From positions 1 to 64,000 of the forward strand of contig NZ_FOJW01000009.1 of the NCBI RefSeq assembly GCF_900112045.1: DNA of 64,000 bases, given 5' to 3'. Shown one piece after another: positions 10,897 through 18,122 of the stretch. The position numbers and the translations under genes are program-made. Below the pieces are notes generated by a model. The model was given only the letters and a program-made list of their open reading frames with translations. It was not told where the DNA came from and did not search any database. The DNA is from Lentibacillus halodurans. GTDB lineage: Bacteria; Bacillota; Bacilli; Bacillales; Amphibacillaceae. The stretch's first letter is position 1. Every line of letters begins with the position of its first letter.

Positions 10897-10926
10897 ATAA
10901 CATTCACAAAAACGTCGAAACGTTAA

Positions 10927-10969
10927 TATGTTATACTAATATAAGTTGATTATACCAATGTGTCATATT
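10927..10969 (+). promoter_or_regulatory. Two CcpN-like operators at the sr1 promoter
   Basis: TATGTTATACT (10927-10937) and TGTGTCATATT (10959-10969) both fit the CcpN consensus as I remember it, TRTGHYATAYW, with no mismatch. Starts are 32 bases apart, about three helical turns. The second overlaps the -10 box of the sr1 promoter and the first lies upstream of its -35. In B. subtilis CcpN represses sr1 during growth on sugar. Confidence 0.65.
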
Positions 10970-10974
10970 ATAAT
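10946..10974 (+). promoter_or_regulatory. Sigma-A promoter of sr1
   Basis: TTGATT (10946-10951), 17-base spacer, perfect TATAAT (10969-10974). Transcription would start near 10981. Confidence 0.7.
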
Positions 10975-11012
10975 ATGAATAGAATATATGATTTAAAAAG
11001 GAGCGGGAGCAG

Positions 11013-11114
11013 ATGGGGACAATTGTATGTCAGGATTGTCAGAAAGTAATTGAATATTTTAATGATGAGAAAGTAACAACATACTACGGAAGATGCCCAT
11101 CTTGCAACAGTTAA
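11013..11114 (+). CDS. sr1p: SR1P, GapA-binding peptide
   Basis: A 33-residue peptide starting MGTIVCQDCQ, with DEKVTTYYG in the middle and a second Cys pair (CPSC). The two CxxC pairs suggest a small zinc knuckle. The start and the central DEKVTT block match my memory of B. subtilis SR1P (39 residues), which binds glyceraldehyde-3-phosphate dehydrogenase GapA and affects RNase J1. The ATG has a good ribosome-binding site (AAAAAGGAGCGG). The C-terminus is shorter than in B. subtilis. Confidence 0.8.
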   Translation: MGTIVCQDCQKVIEYFNDEKVTTYYGRCPSCNS

Positions 11115-11131
11115 TAAAGCGCTTACAACAT

Positions 11132-11168
11132 GAAACAACTGTATCTGGTTCAGATGCAGTTGTTTTTA
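11132..11168 (+). terminator. Terminator of sr1
   Basis: AAACAACTGTATCTG pairs with CAGATGCAGTTGTTT (15 bp, one wobble) around a 3-base loop and is followed by further T. Confidence 0.85.
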
Positions 11169-11230
11169 TATGCAGGATTAGAATATCATCCCATAAAATG
11201 GTAAGATAAATAAAAAAGGGAGGATTATTG

Positions 11231-12187
11231 ATGGAGTGGGAGACGGGGATAACGAATTTGTTACATATTGAATATCCGATTGTTCAAGGCGGACTTGCCT
11301 ATTTGGCTTATGCGGATCTGGCCGCCGCTGTATCGAATGCAGGTGGTTTAGGGCAAATAACGGCGATGAGTCTTTCCGGTCCGGGAGAATTACGTGCAGA
11401 AATCCAAAAAGTGAAAACAATGACTGACAAGCCATTTGGCGTGAATTTTGCCATTGGACAGCACGGCAGAACTTTTGAGCATATGGTACAGGTGGCCATT
11501 GATGAAGGAGTACCGGTTGTTTCGGTAACAGGCGGTAATCCAAAAGGTGTTTTGGATATGGTGAAGGAGCATCCGATTAAAAAACTGGTACTGACTGCTG
11601 CCCGGAGACAAGCGGAAAAGGCAGAGGAATTGGGGGCAGACGCTGTCATGGTTGTCGGACAGGAAGGCGGAGGACACCTCGGGCGCAGTGATACTGGAAC
11701 GTTCGTGTTAACACCACAGGTTGCCGATTCTGTATCTATTCCGGTGATCGCCTCAGGGGGTATTGTTGACGGCAGTGGTATGATGGCAGCATTCGCACTT
11801 GGAGCAGAAGGGATCGAAATGGGAACCCGGTTTATTGCCACGAAAGAGTGTGTTCATGCACACGCTAACTATAAACAGGCGCTGCTGGATGCTGATGAGA
11901 ATGCAACGGTTGTCATTAAACATTCCCTCGGTACACCTGCAAGGGCATTAAAAAATCCATGGACTGAAGAAATATTGGAACTCGAAAAGCAATATGGTGA
12001 CTATGAATCACTGAAGACACATATAAGTGGAGAAGCAAACAAAAATTATATTCATAGCGGGGAAGAAACAAAAGGTTTTGGCTGGGCCGGACAGGGTGCA
12101 GGAAGAATACATGCAATCCCAACGGTAGAAGAGCTCATTCATTCCATGATGAATGAAGCAGCTTCCATTAGAAGAAAATGGTGTTAA
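11231..12187 (+). CDS. Nitronate monooxygenase family protein (FMN)
   Basis: A TIM-barrel flavoprotein of the 2-nitropropane dioxygenase / nitronate monooxygenase family, also related to FabK enoyl reductases. Visible marks: PIVQGGLAYLA at the N-terminus, the GGGHLGR flavin-phosphate loop near residue 140, and ASGGIVDGSGM with ALGAEGIEMGTRF. Length 318. The ATG at 11231 follows GGGAGG by 7 bases. The physiological substrate may be a nitronate or an enoyl thioester and cannot be decided from sequence. Its stop is 18 bases before the next gene, so they may be co-transcribed. In B. subtilis speA lies at this place; here it is absent. Confidence 0.85.
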   Translation: MEWETGITNLLHIEYPIVQGGLAYLAYADLAAAVSNAGGLGQITAMSLSGPGELRAEIQKVKTMTDKPFGVNFAIGQHGRTFEHMVQVAIDEGVPVVSVTGGNPKGVLDMVKEHPIKKLVLTAARRQAEKAEELGADAVMVVGQEGGGHLGRSDTGTFVLTPQVADSVSIPVIASGGIVDGSGMMAAFALGAEGIEMGTRFIATKECVHAHANYKQALLDADENATVVIKHSLGTPARALKNPWTEEILELEKQYGDYESLKTHISGEANKNYIHSGEETKGFGWAGQGAGRIHAIPTVEELIHSMMNEAASIRRKWC

Positions 12188-12205
12188 ATGAGGTGGATGA
12201 CAGCA

Positions 12206-12475
12206 ATGAATTATCATTATCCATTGGATGAATCATGGTCGAAACAAGAGGTTATTGATGTCGTTAATTTCTTTGCATTCGTTGAACAGGCATATGAAAA
12301 GCAGGTTAACCGGGAGGATTTTCTGGCTGCATACCGGAAATTCAAGCAAGTTGTTCCAGCCAAAAGCGAAGAAAAGACCTATTTCAGGGAATTTGAACGA
12401 GCATCGGGATATGCCGGTTATCCTGTTGTAAAAAAAGCCAGGGAGAGTGATCAGCATACAATTCAAATGACATAA
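12206..12475 (+). CDS. yktA: UPF0223 family protein YktA
   Basis: An 89-residue protein starting MNYHYPLDESWS, the same beginning and length as the B. subtilis YktA family. Function unknown. The ATG at 12206 was preferred to the one at 12188 because it follows GAGGTGG and gives the family N-terminus. Confidence 0.85.
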   Translation: MNYHYPLDESWSKQEVIDVVNFFAFVEQAYEKQVNREDFLAAYRKFKQVVPAKSEEKTYFREFERASGYAGYPVVKKARESDQHTIQMT

Positions 12476-12530
12476 ACAAAGAACTGATTCAAAGGCAATC
12501 TCAATCTGAAATGATCGAATCTCAAAAATA

Positions 12531-12565
12531 GTCCCGTACCCATAAAAAGTACGGGACCTCTTATT
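12531..12565. terminator. Hairpin between convergent yktA and yktB
   Basis: GTCCCGTAC pairs with GTACGGGAC around 9 bases. T-rich on the plus side. It may serve both genes. Confidence 0.65.
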
Positions 12566-12666
12566 TCGTACGTTTGTACTTCCAAAAGTGAGACTTTAAA
12601 ATTTAATCAGAATACCTTTTGGTTCATCCGCTTTCCCTTTCGATTATAAAAGTTCCTTCTCGGTTA

Positions 12667-13284
12667 CTACCCTATGGATATTTTATATAGTGGTGTAAGC
12701 TTTTCAAATGTGTCTTTTGCTTCCTTTAAAAATGCTTGTCCATCCTGCAGCACGGGATCATTCGGACTAAAGTGCCTTCCGATCAGAAATTCAGCCTTTT
12801 TTACATTTTGAAAGCGTGTCAGTGCTTGTTCCAAATCGATCTCAGCAAGGCTTGTTGCATCTTTCTTAGTATGATCAAGGGAGATGACATAATCGTCAGG
12901 GATTGATTGTTGAATATCGTCCATATGATCCAGAAACGATTTGGCCATTTCCTGTTTATTCGGCAGTTCATAAATATAGGCGAGCCATATGAATAAATGA
13001 TCATCGAACAGACCGATTTGAAAGTGTGGGTGCTTCTTATAGCCGCGTTTATCATGACAAAATGCCATCCATGTATCATTTGGCGGATTCTTTGTCCTTC
13101 TGGCATGCTGTGCGATATGGACATATATATCGTTTCCGGTCATATCAGAGATGGTTTGGGAAAGTTCCTCACCGATTGCTTTAAACTTTGGCTGAATGTT
13201 GCCCCGGATAGCTTCCATACGTTCTTCGAGGCCGCCAATAGTAAAGGTGTCGAAGTCGCTTTGAGCAAAACCTGTAAACTTCAT
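12667..13284 (-). CDS. yktB: UPF0637 family protein YktB
   Basis: A 205-residue soluble protein (DUF1054). The family is conserved in Bacillaceae and staphylococci and has no assigned role. Recognised by the N-terminus MKFTGFAQSDFDTF and the central PHFQIGLFDDHLFIWLAYI. It is convergent with yktA and keeps the B. subtilis neighbourhood. Confidence 0.87.
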   Translation of the reverse strand: MKFTGFAQSDFDTFTIGGLEERMEAIRGNIQPKFKAIGEELSQTISDMTGNDIYVHIAQHARRTKNPPNDTWMAFCHDKRGYKKHPHFQIGLFDDHLFIWLAYIYELPNKQEMAKSFLDHMDDIQQSIPDDYVISLDHTKKDATSLAEIDLEQALTRFQNVKKAEFLIGRHFSPNDPVLQDGQAFLKEAKDTFEKLTPLYKISIG

Positions 13285-13561
13285 TTATCTCATCCTTTCA
13301 GTATTTGCATCGTACAGATTATAATCATTATTATTAGTTAAAAAAACCGCTCAGTCAAGTTATAGCCTTCCATTCTAAATGTTTAAAATTTTAAAATAAG
13401 GGAAATGTATAAAAGAAATTACAGCTCACCTGCACACCGAAAAAAGGAAATCTTCAGTGGACCAAGCAAAAACACCATACACGATGTAAGTCGTATTTAT
13501 GAACAATTTGCTTTTATAAGACATATAAATAATAAAAGTCATTTGAAAGGTTGGGGATGAC

Positions 13562-13753
13562 ATGAAATATGTCATAGAGGATCTGAGAAAAAAGAAGGAT
13601 CAGGAAAAATTACCTGTTGTCCGGCTGGAAATTGATTATGAATTAATGACGCTATACGATGCCATGCAAGCAAATGATAAGGTGGAAATCATTAAGTCCA
13701 AAGAAAGGCTGAAGCAGTTGCGTTTGCGATTTCTGGAACTTCAGCGGGATTAA
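13562..13753 (+). CDS. Small conserved hypothetical protein (YkzI-like position)
   Basis: 63 residues, highly charged and probably helical (MKYVIEDLRKKKDQEK, ending in a Leu/Arg-rich amphipathic stretch). No membrane segment. A ribosome-binding site (AAGGTTGGGG) precedes the ATG. Position near yktB and yktC suggests a counterpart of B. subtilis ykzI, but I cannot confirm this by sequence recall. Function unknown. Confidence 0.65.
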   Translation: MKYVIEDLRKKKDQEKLPVVRLEIDYELMTLYDAMQANDKVEIIKSKERLKQLRLRFLELQRD

Positions 13754-13944
13754 GAGTGGCTGTAATTGCAAATAATACCGGTAACCCGCTTGATCCCAAA
13801 TTTACATATGTTTATTGGCTCAGTTTATGTACTTATTTGGGTGACCCATGTTATTCTTGACGCCGGGTATCATAAACCGCAAATATGAATCTTGCCTTCC
13901 AATTTGATATGATAGTATCAAATTGAAAAATGGAGGCTTAACAA

Positions 13945-14754
13945 ATGGACCTGGAACTACGTGAGGCACTATATCTGCAGGCAAAAGAATGGGTTCTCGA
14001 AGCGGGAAAAACAATCAGAGAAAAAATCAACGATCCGTTAACGATTGATACGAAATCAGATCCGAATGACCTTGTTACAACAATGGATAAAGGAACGGAA
14101 TATTTTTTAATAACCAATATAAAGGAGACATATCCCGAACACTTCATCATCAGTGAAGAAGGTTATGGTGATGAACTGCAATCACTTGACGGAACTGTCT
14201 GGATTATTGATCCAATTGATGGGACGATGAATTTTGTCCACCAAAAAAGAAACTTTGCCATATCCGTGGGAATTTACCATGACGGTGTCGGTGAAATTGG
14301 TCTTATATATGATGTGATGGCTGATCAATTATATAGTGCAAAGCGGGGAGGAGGAGCCTATAAGAATAAAACAGCGTTACCCCGGCTTTCTGAACAAAAA
14401 AGTTTTTATGAATCAATTTTGGGGTTAAATCATTTTTGGCTTTGTGAAAATCGACTGGTCGATGAAAAGGTTATACAAAATCTGGTTAAAACAATTAGGG
14501 GTTCAAGAACCTATGGATCGGCTGCTCTGGAGTTTGCCAGCGTTGCAGAAGGTATTATGGATGGATATATGACAATGGACTTGGCTCCATGGGATATTGC
14601 AGCAGGAATAGTCATTGTGGATGAGGTGGGGGGCAGAACGACGAATGCATTCGGTGAGCAAATCAACCTGCTCCAAAAAAATTCTGTCCTAACCTGCAAC
14701 CCTGCAATACAGGAGCAATTAATCAACGACTATACGAAAAAAGGAAGAAAGTGA
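13945..14754 (+). CDS. yktC: Inositol monophosphatase family protein
   Basis: Magnesium-dependent phosphomonoesterase of the SuhB/IMPase family. Metal-binding motifs are complete: SEEGYG (about 70), DPIDGTMNF (about 90-98) and WDIAAGIVIVDEVGG (about 213). 269 residues, normal length. The ATG follows AATGGAGG by 9 bases. Substrate may be an inositol phosphate or a related sugar phosphate. Matches B. subtilis YktC by position. Confidence 0.92.
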   Translation: MDLELREALYLQAKEWVLEAGKTIREKINDPLTIDTKSDPNDLVTTMDKGTEYFLITNIKETYPEHFIISEEGYGDELQSLDGTVWIIDPIDGTMNFVHQKRNFAISVGIYHDGVGEIGLIYDVMADQLYSAKRGGGAYKNKTALPRLSEQKSFYESILGLNHFWLCENRLVDEKVIQNLVKTIRGSRTYGSAALEFASVAEGIMDGYMTMDLAPWDIAAGIVIVDEVGGRTTNAFGEQINLLQKNSVLTCNPAIQEQLINDYTKKGRK

Positions 14755-14778
14755 CCTCATCATGGAGTCACTTTCTTT
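14745..14778. terminator. Hairpin between convergent yktC and ylaF
   Basis: AGAAAGTGAC pairs with GTCACTTTCT. T-rich on the plus side. It overlaps both stop codons and could serve both genes. Confidence 0.65.
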
Positions 14779-14938
14779 TATGCTTGCGGGATAACCCGAA
14801 TCCCATAAAAGCGAATCCGAGTATGACAAATAATAAGACCAGCCAAATAGATCGGAAAGCAATCGCAATCCCGACAAAGACGAACATGAATATGACCAAT
14901 GTTGCCAACAGCAGCATTGGTAGATTAAGATTTTTCAT
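14768..14938 (-). CDS. ylaF: YlaF-like small membrane protein (DUF5325)
   Basis: 56 residues, two hydrophobic helices and a basic tail (SRKHKRK). The ATG at 14938 was chosen because GGGGGG lies 6 bases upstream; an in-frame ATG at 14959 lies before that site. Size, topology and position fit YlaF. In B. subtilis typA follows; here ylaH comes next and typA is absent. Confidence 0.75.
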   Translation of the reverse strand: MKNLNLPMLLLATLVIFMFVFVGIAIAFRSIWLVLLFVILGFAFMGFGLSRKHKRK

Positions 14939-15103
14939 ACCTAGCCCCCCAGTTTCCATGAACTAGTATAAACCAAATGATTTTTGTATTCAAAAGTTGT
15001 CGATTTTTAACTGGCGTGGTGGTTAAAGATTTAGTATGATAGATAAGGAAATGTTATAAATCTTGGTTTAATTTTTTATAGAATCGTGTCACGGGGGATA
15101 TAA

Positions 15104-15409
15104 ATGGATACAAGTTTCAGTGTGGTATACGAATTGATTATTAGTTATCGGGACAGTCTCAATGTTTTTTGGACGTTTTATGTCATTAACCTGATTCTTG
15201 CGGCGATTGCTTATAAACTTGGATTCGCCAAGCAGCTGCCAGTTTTAAAATCGGTTTTGGTTTATATTTTGCTTGCATTTGGTATGCTGATTTTGAATTT
15301 ATTCAGTATTGTTGGATACCCAATCACAGACAGTTTGATTGTTATCTGTCTCGTTCTGGGCATTTATCGTTTCCGACTCCACCTGCAGCGGAAATCGCAG
15401 ACATCCTGA
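15104..15409 (+). CDS. ylaH: YlaH-like membrane protein
   Basis: 101 residues with three hydrophobic segments (about 22-38, 46-66 and 73-90) and a basic C-terminus. Length and topology match the YlaH family of Bacillaceae, which has no known function. The ATG follows CACGGGGG. Divergent from ylaF. Confidence 0.78.
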   Translation: MDTSFSVVYELIISYRDSLNVFWTFYVINLILAAIAYKLGFAKQLPVLKSVLVYILLAFGMLILNLFSIVGYPITDSLIVICLVLGIYRFRLHLQRKSQTS

Positions 15410-15457
15410 TGAAACTTCATTCAGTGTAATAAAGAACTCCCTTTGTCCGGGAGTTTT

Positions 15458-15667
15458 TTAAATCAGATCTTTTTTCTTTTTCTTCGTATCATCAAACAGC
15501 CGAAAGCTTCCTGTAGCATGTCTTTTTCGCGTATTATCATCAATACGGCCGTAACATTCCTGGCACAAATACATGTGGATTCTGCGGTTTCTCAGCCGTT
15601 TAGCCTGCAATGAGTCATCATCTATTTCGTGTACTGCATCACATAATACACATTGTACTTTCATCAT
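15458..15667 (-). CDS. ylaI: YlaI family zinc-ribbon-like protein
   Basis: 69 residues. Two Cys pairs (CVLC and CQEC) suggest a small zinc ribbon, followed by a basic tail with five Lys in a row. Tandem ATG codons follow GAGGTG, so the start could be 3 bases further in (15664). Family DUF2197, role unknown. Convergent with ylaH. Confidence 0.8.
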   Translation of the reverse strand: MMKVQCVLCDAVHEIDDDSLQAKRLRNRRIHMYLCQECYGRIDDNTRKRHATGSFRLFDDTKKKKKDLI

Positions 15668-15800
15668 TTTTCACCTCAAAAATTAGGCTATTTCACTATA
15701 ACTATAACACGATATGCGATTGTATGAAAACGGATGTTTGACAGCAAAATAAATTGGGAATGGAATATTAAAAGTAAAGTGAAGTGGAAAGGACGATACG

Positions 15801-16109
15801 ATGAAAAAACGATACATTGCTTCCGCAGCTGGAGCAATTGGAGCGGGAGCTGCTGGTTATATCCTCAGAAATGGAGAAAACCGGCATCAATTTAAAACAA
15901 AAGTAAAAACTGCTGCGAGAAAAATTAGAGACCGCTATAACGGCCATGAAGTTGATTCAACATTTGAAGATGCAGGTGCACCGGATCAGGCCGGGAAACA
16001 GGATGTGGCACAATTGGAAAACGCCAAAATGGTTTCGGAAGGGTCCCAATTTGGGGTGGAGTACTATAATCAAGTGAAGGAAGAGAAAAATGAAAAAATG
16101 AATATATAA
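15801..16109 (+). CDS. Small protein with hydrophobic Gly/Ala-rich N-terminus, unknown
   Basis: 102 residues. Residues 8-22 are Gly/Ala-rich and hydrophobic, followed by a basic stretch (about 27-46) and a hydrophilic tail with AKMVSEGSQFGVEYYNQ. The layout recalls YtxH-type envelope proteins, but I do not recognise the family. The ATG follows GGAAAGGACG. No counterpart is expected at this place in B. subtilis. Confidence 0.65.
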   Translation: MKKRYIASAAGAIGAGAAGYILRNGENRHQFKTKVKTAARKIRDRYNGHEVDSTFEDAGAPDQAGKQDVAQLENAKMVSEGSQFGVEYYNQVKEEKNEKMNI

Positions 16110-16112
16110 AAC

Positions 16113-16155
16113 AGAAGGTGCTTCTCCGGAAAATTCCAGGAAGCACCTTCTTGAA
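16113..16155. terminator. Hairpin between the convergent small gene and ylaJ
   Basis: AGAAGGTGCTTC and GAAGCACCTTCT form a 12-bp stem around a 15-base loop. T content on either side is modest. Confidence 0.6.
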
Positions 16156-16193
16156 CTGAAAAAGAAGACGGTGTATATTTTCCATTTGCGTTC

Positions 16194-16796
16194 TTATTCG
16201 TCGTTATGATGATTGGACTGTTCTTCCTCGACATCATCCAATTGCTGTTCTTCGTTCTCCGGGATTGATTCTTTATTTTGATCGCCTTCATCCGGCCGGT
16301 CTTCATTGATTGGAAAATCAGGCATATATCTTCCAACAATTGCGGATAGTTCATCTACAACACCTTGTACAGGGTATCCCTGTGCCACCTTGTCTCCCAT
16401 TGACCGTATTCGTTCAACAGCATCACCATCAGCTACTACTACCGCCGTTTTTCCGTAGGGATCTTTTTGCAATGCTTCCAGAACAGAATATTTAATGGAC
16501 CCGACACGTGAGCGATCCAAATCCTTATCAACATCTATCCCGACAACTGCATATGGTCCTGCAACAACCGAGGTTGCATCCTGCACATCGGGAACATCAC
16601 TTGCAACATTGGCTAAGTGAGATGCAATTTCGTTATTTGTTAATTGCTGCTGTTCAACAGGATCAGAGTCTTCAACCTGAATAAAACGTTCATTATTATC
16701 CGTTTCTTCCGGCAATGATTGTTCTTCCTGATTTTGCTGGCACCCAATTAAAAGTGTGAAGCTCAAGAAAGACAGTATTCCTAAGCGTAACAGCAT
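16194..16796 (-). CDS. ylaJ: YhcN/YlaJ family sporulation lipoprotein
   Basis: 200 residues. Signal peptide with lipobox LIGC (Cys about 19), a Gln/Glu-rich linker, the YhcN/YlaJ domain (about 55-150, with ASDVPDVQDATSVV and YAVVGIDV) and a long acidic tail rich in Glu, Asp and Asn. The family is associated with spores and germination. Monocistronic by appearance. Confidence 0.87.
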   Translation of the reverse strand: MLLRLGILSFLSFTLLIGCQQNQEEQSLPEETDNNERFIQVEDSDPVEQQQLTNNEIASHLANVASDVPDVQDATSVVAGPYAVVGIDVDKDLDRSRVGSIKYSVLEALQKDPYGKTAVVVADGDAVERIRSMGDKVAQGYPVQGVVDELSAIVGRYMPDFPINEDRPDEGDQNKESIPENEEQQLDDVEEEQSNHHNDE

Positions 16797-16963
16797 GTCT
16801 ACTCCTCCTTTGTCATGAACACGGAATTACTGTCTTATTAGTGTGGTTCATCAATAACAGATTATACAAAAGAAAAGCCAGGCATGTTCAGAAGTCAGAT
16901 TCCGAGATAAAACCAGAAATGGCCGATAACCAGCTTGTTTCATCATAAACAGCTATGTTCATT

Positions 16964-16998
16964 AAAAAAGCTGTTCACAATCATAATGAACAGCTTTT
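16964..16998 (-). terminator. Terminator of the YlaL-like gene
   Basis: On the minus strand AAAAGCTGTTCA pairs with TGAACAGCTTTT, followed by more T. Confidence 0.8.
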
Positions 16999-17001
16999 CC
17001 A

Positions 17002-17490
17002 TCATTGAACGACTATTTTTTGGATGCCTTTAATCGGGTTTTCCCGGTTAGAACCATCCCTGTACAGCAAATGAACCGGACCGTCTTCTTTCAATGGTTT
17101 TCCGTCTAAGGCAAATAAAAGGAAGCTCTCTTCAAGTGCTTCTAGTGGAATATTTTCTTCACCACTTGCAGTTTTGAGTATGACACGATTGGCATCTTCA
17201 TTCACTTTGGCATGGTTTAAAAATTCTGCTATAGGCATAACATAAGAGTTTTCCAGAAATTTTTGTCCTTCCATTCTGGAAATACTTTTGTTGACAGGCG
17301 GATTTATTTTTTGCTGATACACCGCCTGGTTCCAGCGTTCCGATGCTTTCTCAAGTTCGTCTTCCTCGTCCTGATTTTGATGAATGCCGGTAAATGCATC
17401 GTCCAGCAATATTTTACGGTCATCAAAGATCCATACAGTCGGATCCAATGTTATGGTGTATGTAACGTTGCCAGTGATTGGTACTATCAT
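17002..17490 (-). CDS. Conserved hypothetical protein, YlaL-like position
   Basis: 162 residues, no signal peptide. It starts MIVPITGNVTYTITLDPTVWIFDD, has an acidic helical middle, and ends with a part (IPLEALEESFLLFALDG, then GPVHLLYRDG and IKGIQKIVV) that resembles the C-terminal strands of the sulfite-oxidase-type fold, without the N-terminal cofactor-binding part. Position between ylaJ and ylaN suggests YlaL. phoH (ylaK), expected next to it, is absent. Function unknown. Confidence 0.7.
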   Translation of the reverse strand: MIVPITGNVTYTITLDPTVWIFDDRKILLDDAFTGIHQNQDEEDELEKASERWNQAVYQQKINPPVNKSISRMEGQKFLENSYVMPIAEFLNHAKVNEDANRVILKTASGEENIPLEALEESFLLFALDGKPLKEDGPVHLLYRDGSNRENPIKGIQKIVVQ

Positions 17491-17649
17491 GTTTTACCAC
17501 CTCATAAATGATGTATTCTTTACAAGGATAGCAGACATGAAGTGATTTTTCATCACAAATAAATACCGAATTGCTGAATTTCATTTGCATTTTCACGGTA
17601 CAAACGATAATATAAAGTATAAGGAAGTCTTTTTAATGGAGGGATATTA

Positions 17650-17934
17650 TTGATTCCAGAGGTGACTGAAACTCATCGTGAAAAAGCTTATGCCCTTCTG
17701 AAGGCTGATGCTGCCAAAATACACAAGCTTATAGAAGTGCAGATAGAGAATTTGACAATGCCACAATGCCCTCTATATGAAGAGGTTCTGGATACACAAA
17801 TGTTTGGTCTTTCAAGAGAAATTGATTTTGCTGTACGCTTAAATTTAATTGATGAGCATGAAGGTAAAGCTCTTCTCGAAAATTTGGAAAGGCAGCTCAA
17901 TAGATTGCATGAGGCAGCACAGAATTCTGTGTAA
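17650..17934 (+). CDS. ylaN: UPF0358 protein YlaN
   Basis: 94-residue helical protein. Recent work, as I recall, links YlaN to iron sensing through Fur, and it is reported essential in B. subtilis under iron limitation. Recognised by [20 protein letters not shown] and [17 protein letters not shown]. The start is TTG, 6 bases after GGAGGG. It ends in its own terminator, so it is probably a single-gene unit. Confidence 0.88.
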   Translation: MIPEVTETHREKAYALLKADAAKIHKLIEVQIENLTMPQCPLYEEVLDTQMFGLSREIDFAVRLNLIDEHEGKALLENLERQLNRLHEAAQNSV

Positions 17935-17952
17935 TGATTTTGTTTGGTGCAG

Positions 17953-17992
17953 TAAAAACTTTGCCTGATTGGATAGCGGCAAGGTTTTTTTA
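17953..17992 (+). terminator. Terminator of ylaN
   Basis: AAAACTTTGCC pairs with GGCAAGGTTTT and is followed by TTT. Confidence 0.8.
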
Positions 17993-18035
17993 TTTAACCG
18001 CCTGTAACATTTAATGTAGCAGATGATTGGTGCAA

Positions 18036-18068
18036 TGTGATATACTATTGTAAAAATTATGTTATACT
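18036..18068 (+). promoter_or_regulatory. Two CcpN-like boxes upstream of ftsW-pycA
   Basis: TGTGATATACT (18036-18046) and TATGTTATACT (18058-18068) both fit TRTGHYATAYW exactly, with starts 22 bases apart, about two helical turns. Both also contain TATACT and could be extended -10 elements, but neither has a good -35. See findings. Confidence 0.4.
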
Positions 18069-18122
18069 AATCATTATTTTCTCCTTCATCTGCTATGAGT
18101 ACATATTCTGGGGAGAAGTAAG

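Larger units (their letters stand above)
10981..11168 (+). ncRNA. sr1: SR1 dual-function small RNA
   Basis: The unit has its own promoter, encodes the SR1P peptide and ends in a strong terminator, giving a transcript of about 190 nucleotides, close to the roughly 205 of B. subtilis SR1. In B. subtilis SR1 base-pairs with ahrC mRNA and its peptide binds GapA. The location between the pdh region and yktA is also the B. subtilis location. The base-pairing function here is inferred and I did not test ahrC complementarity. Confidence 0.75.
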
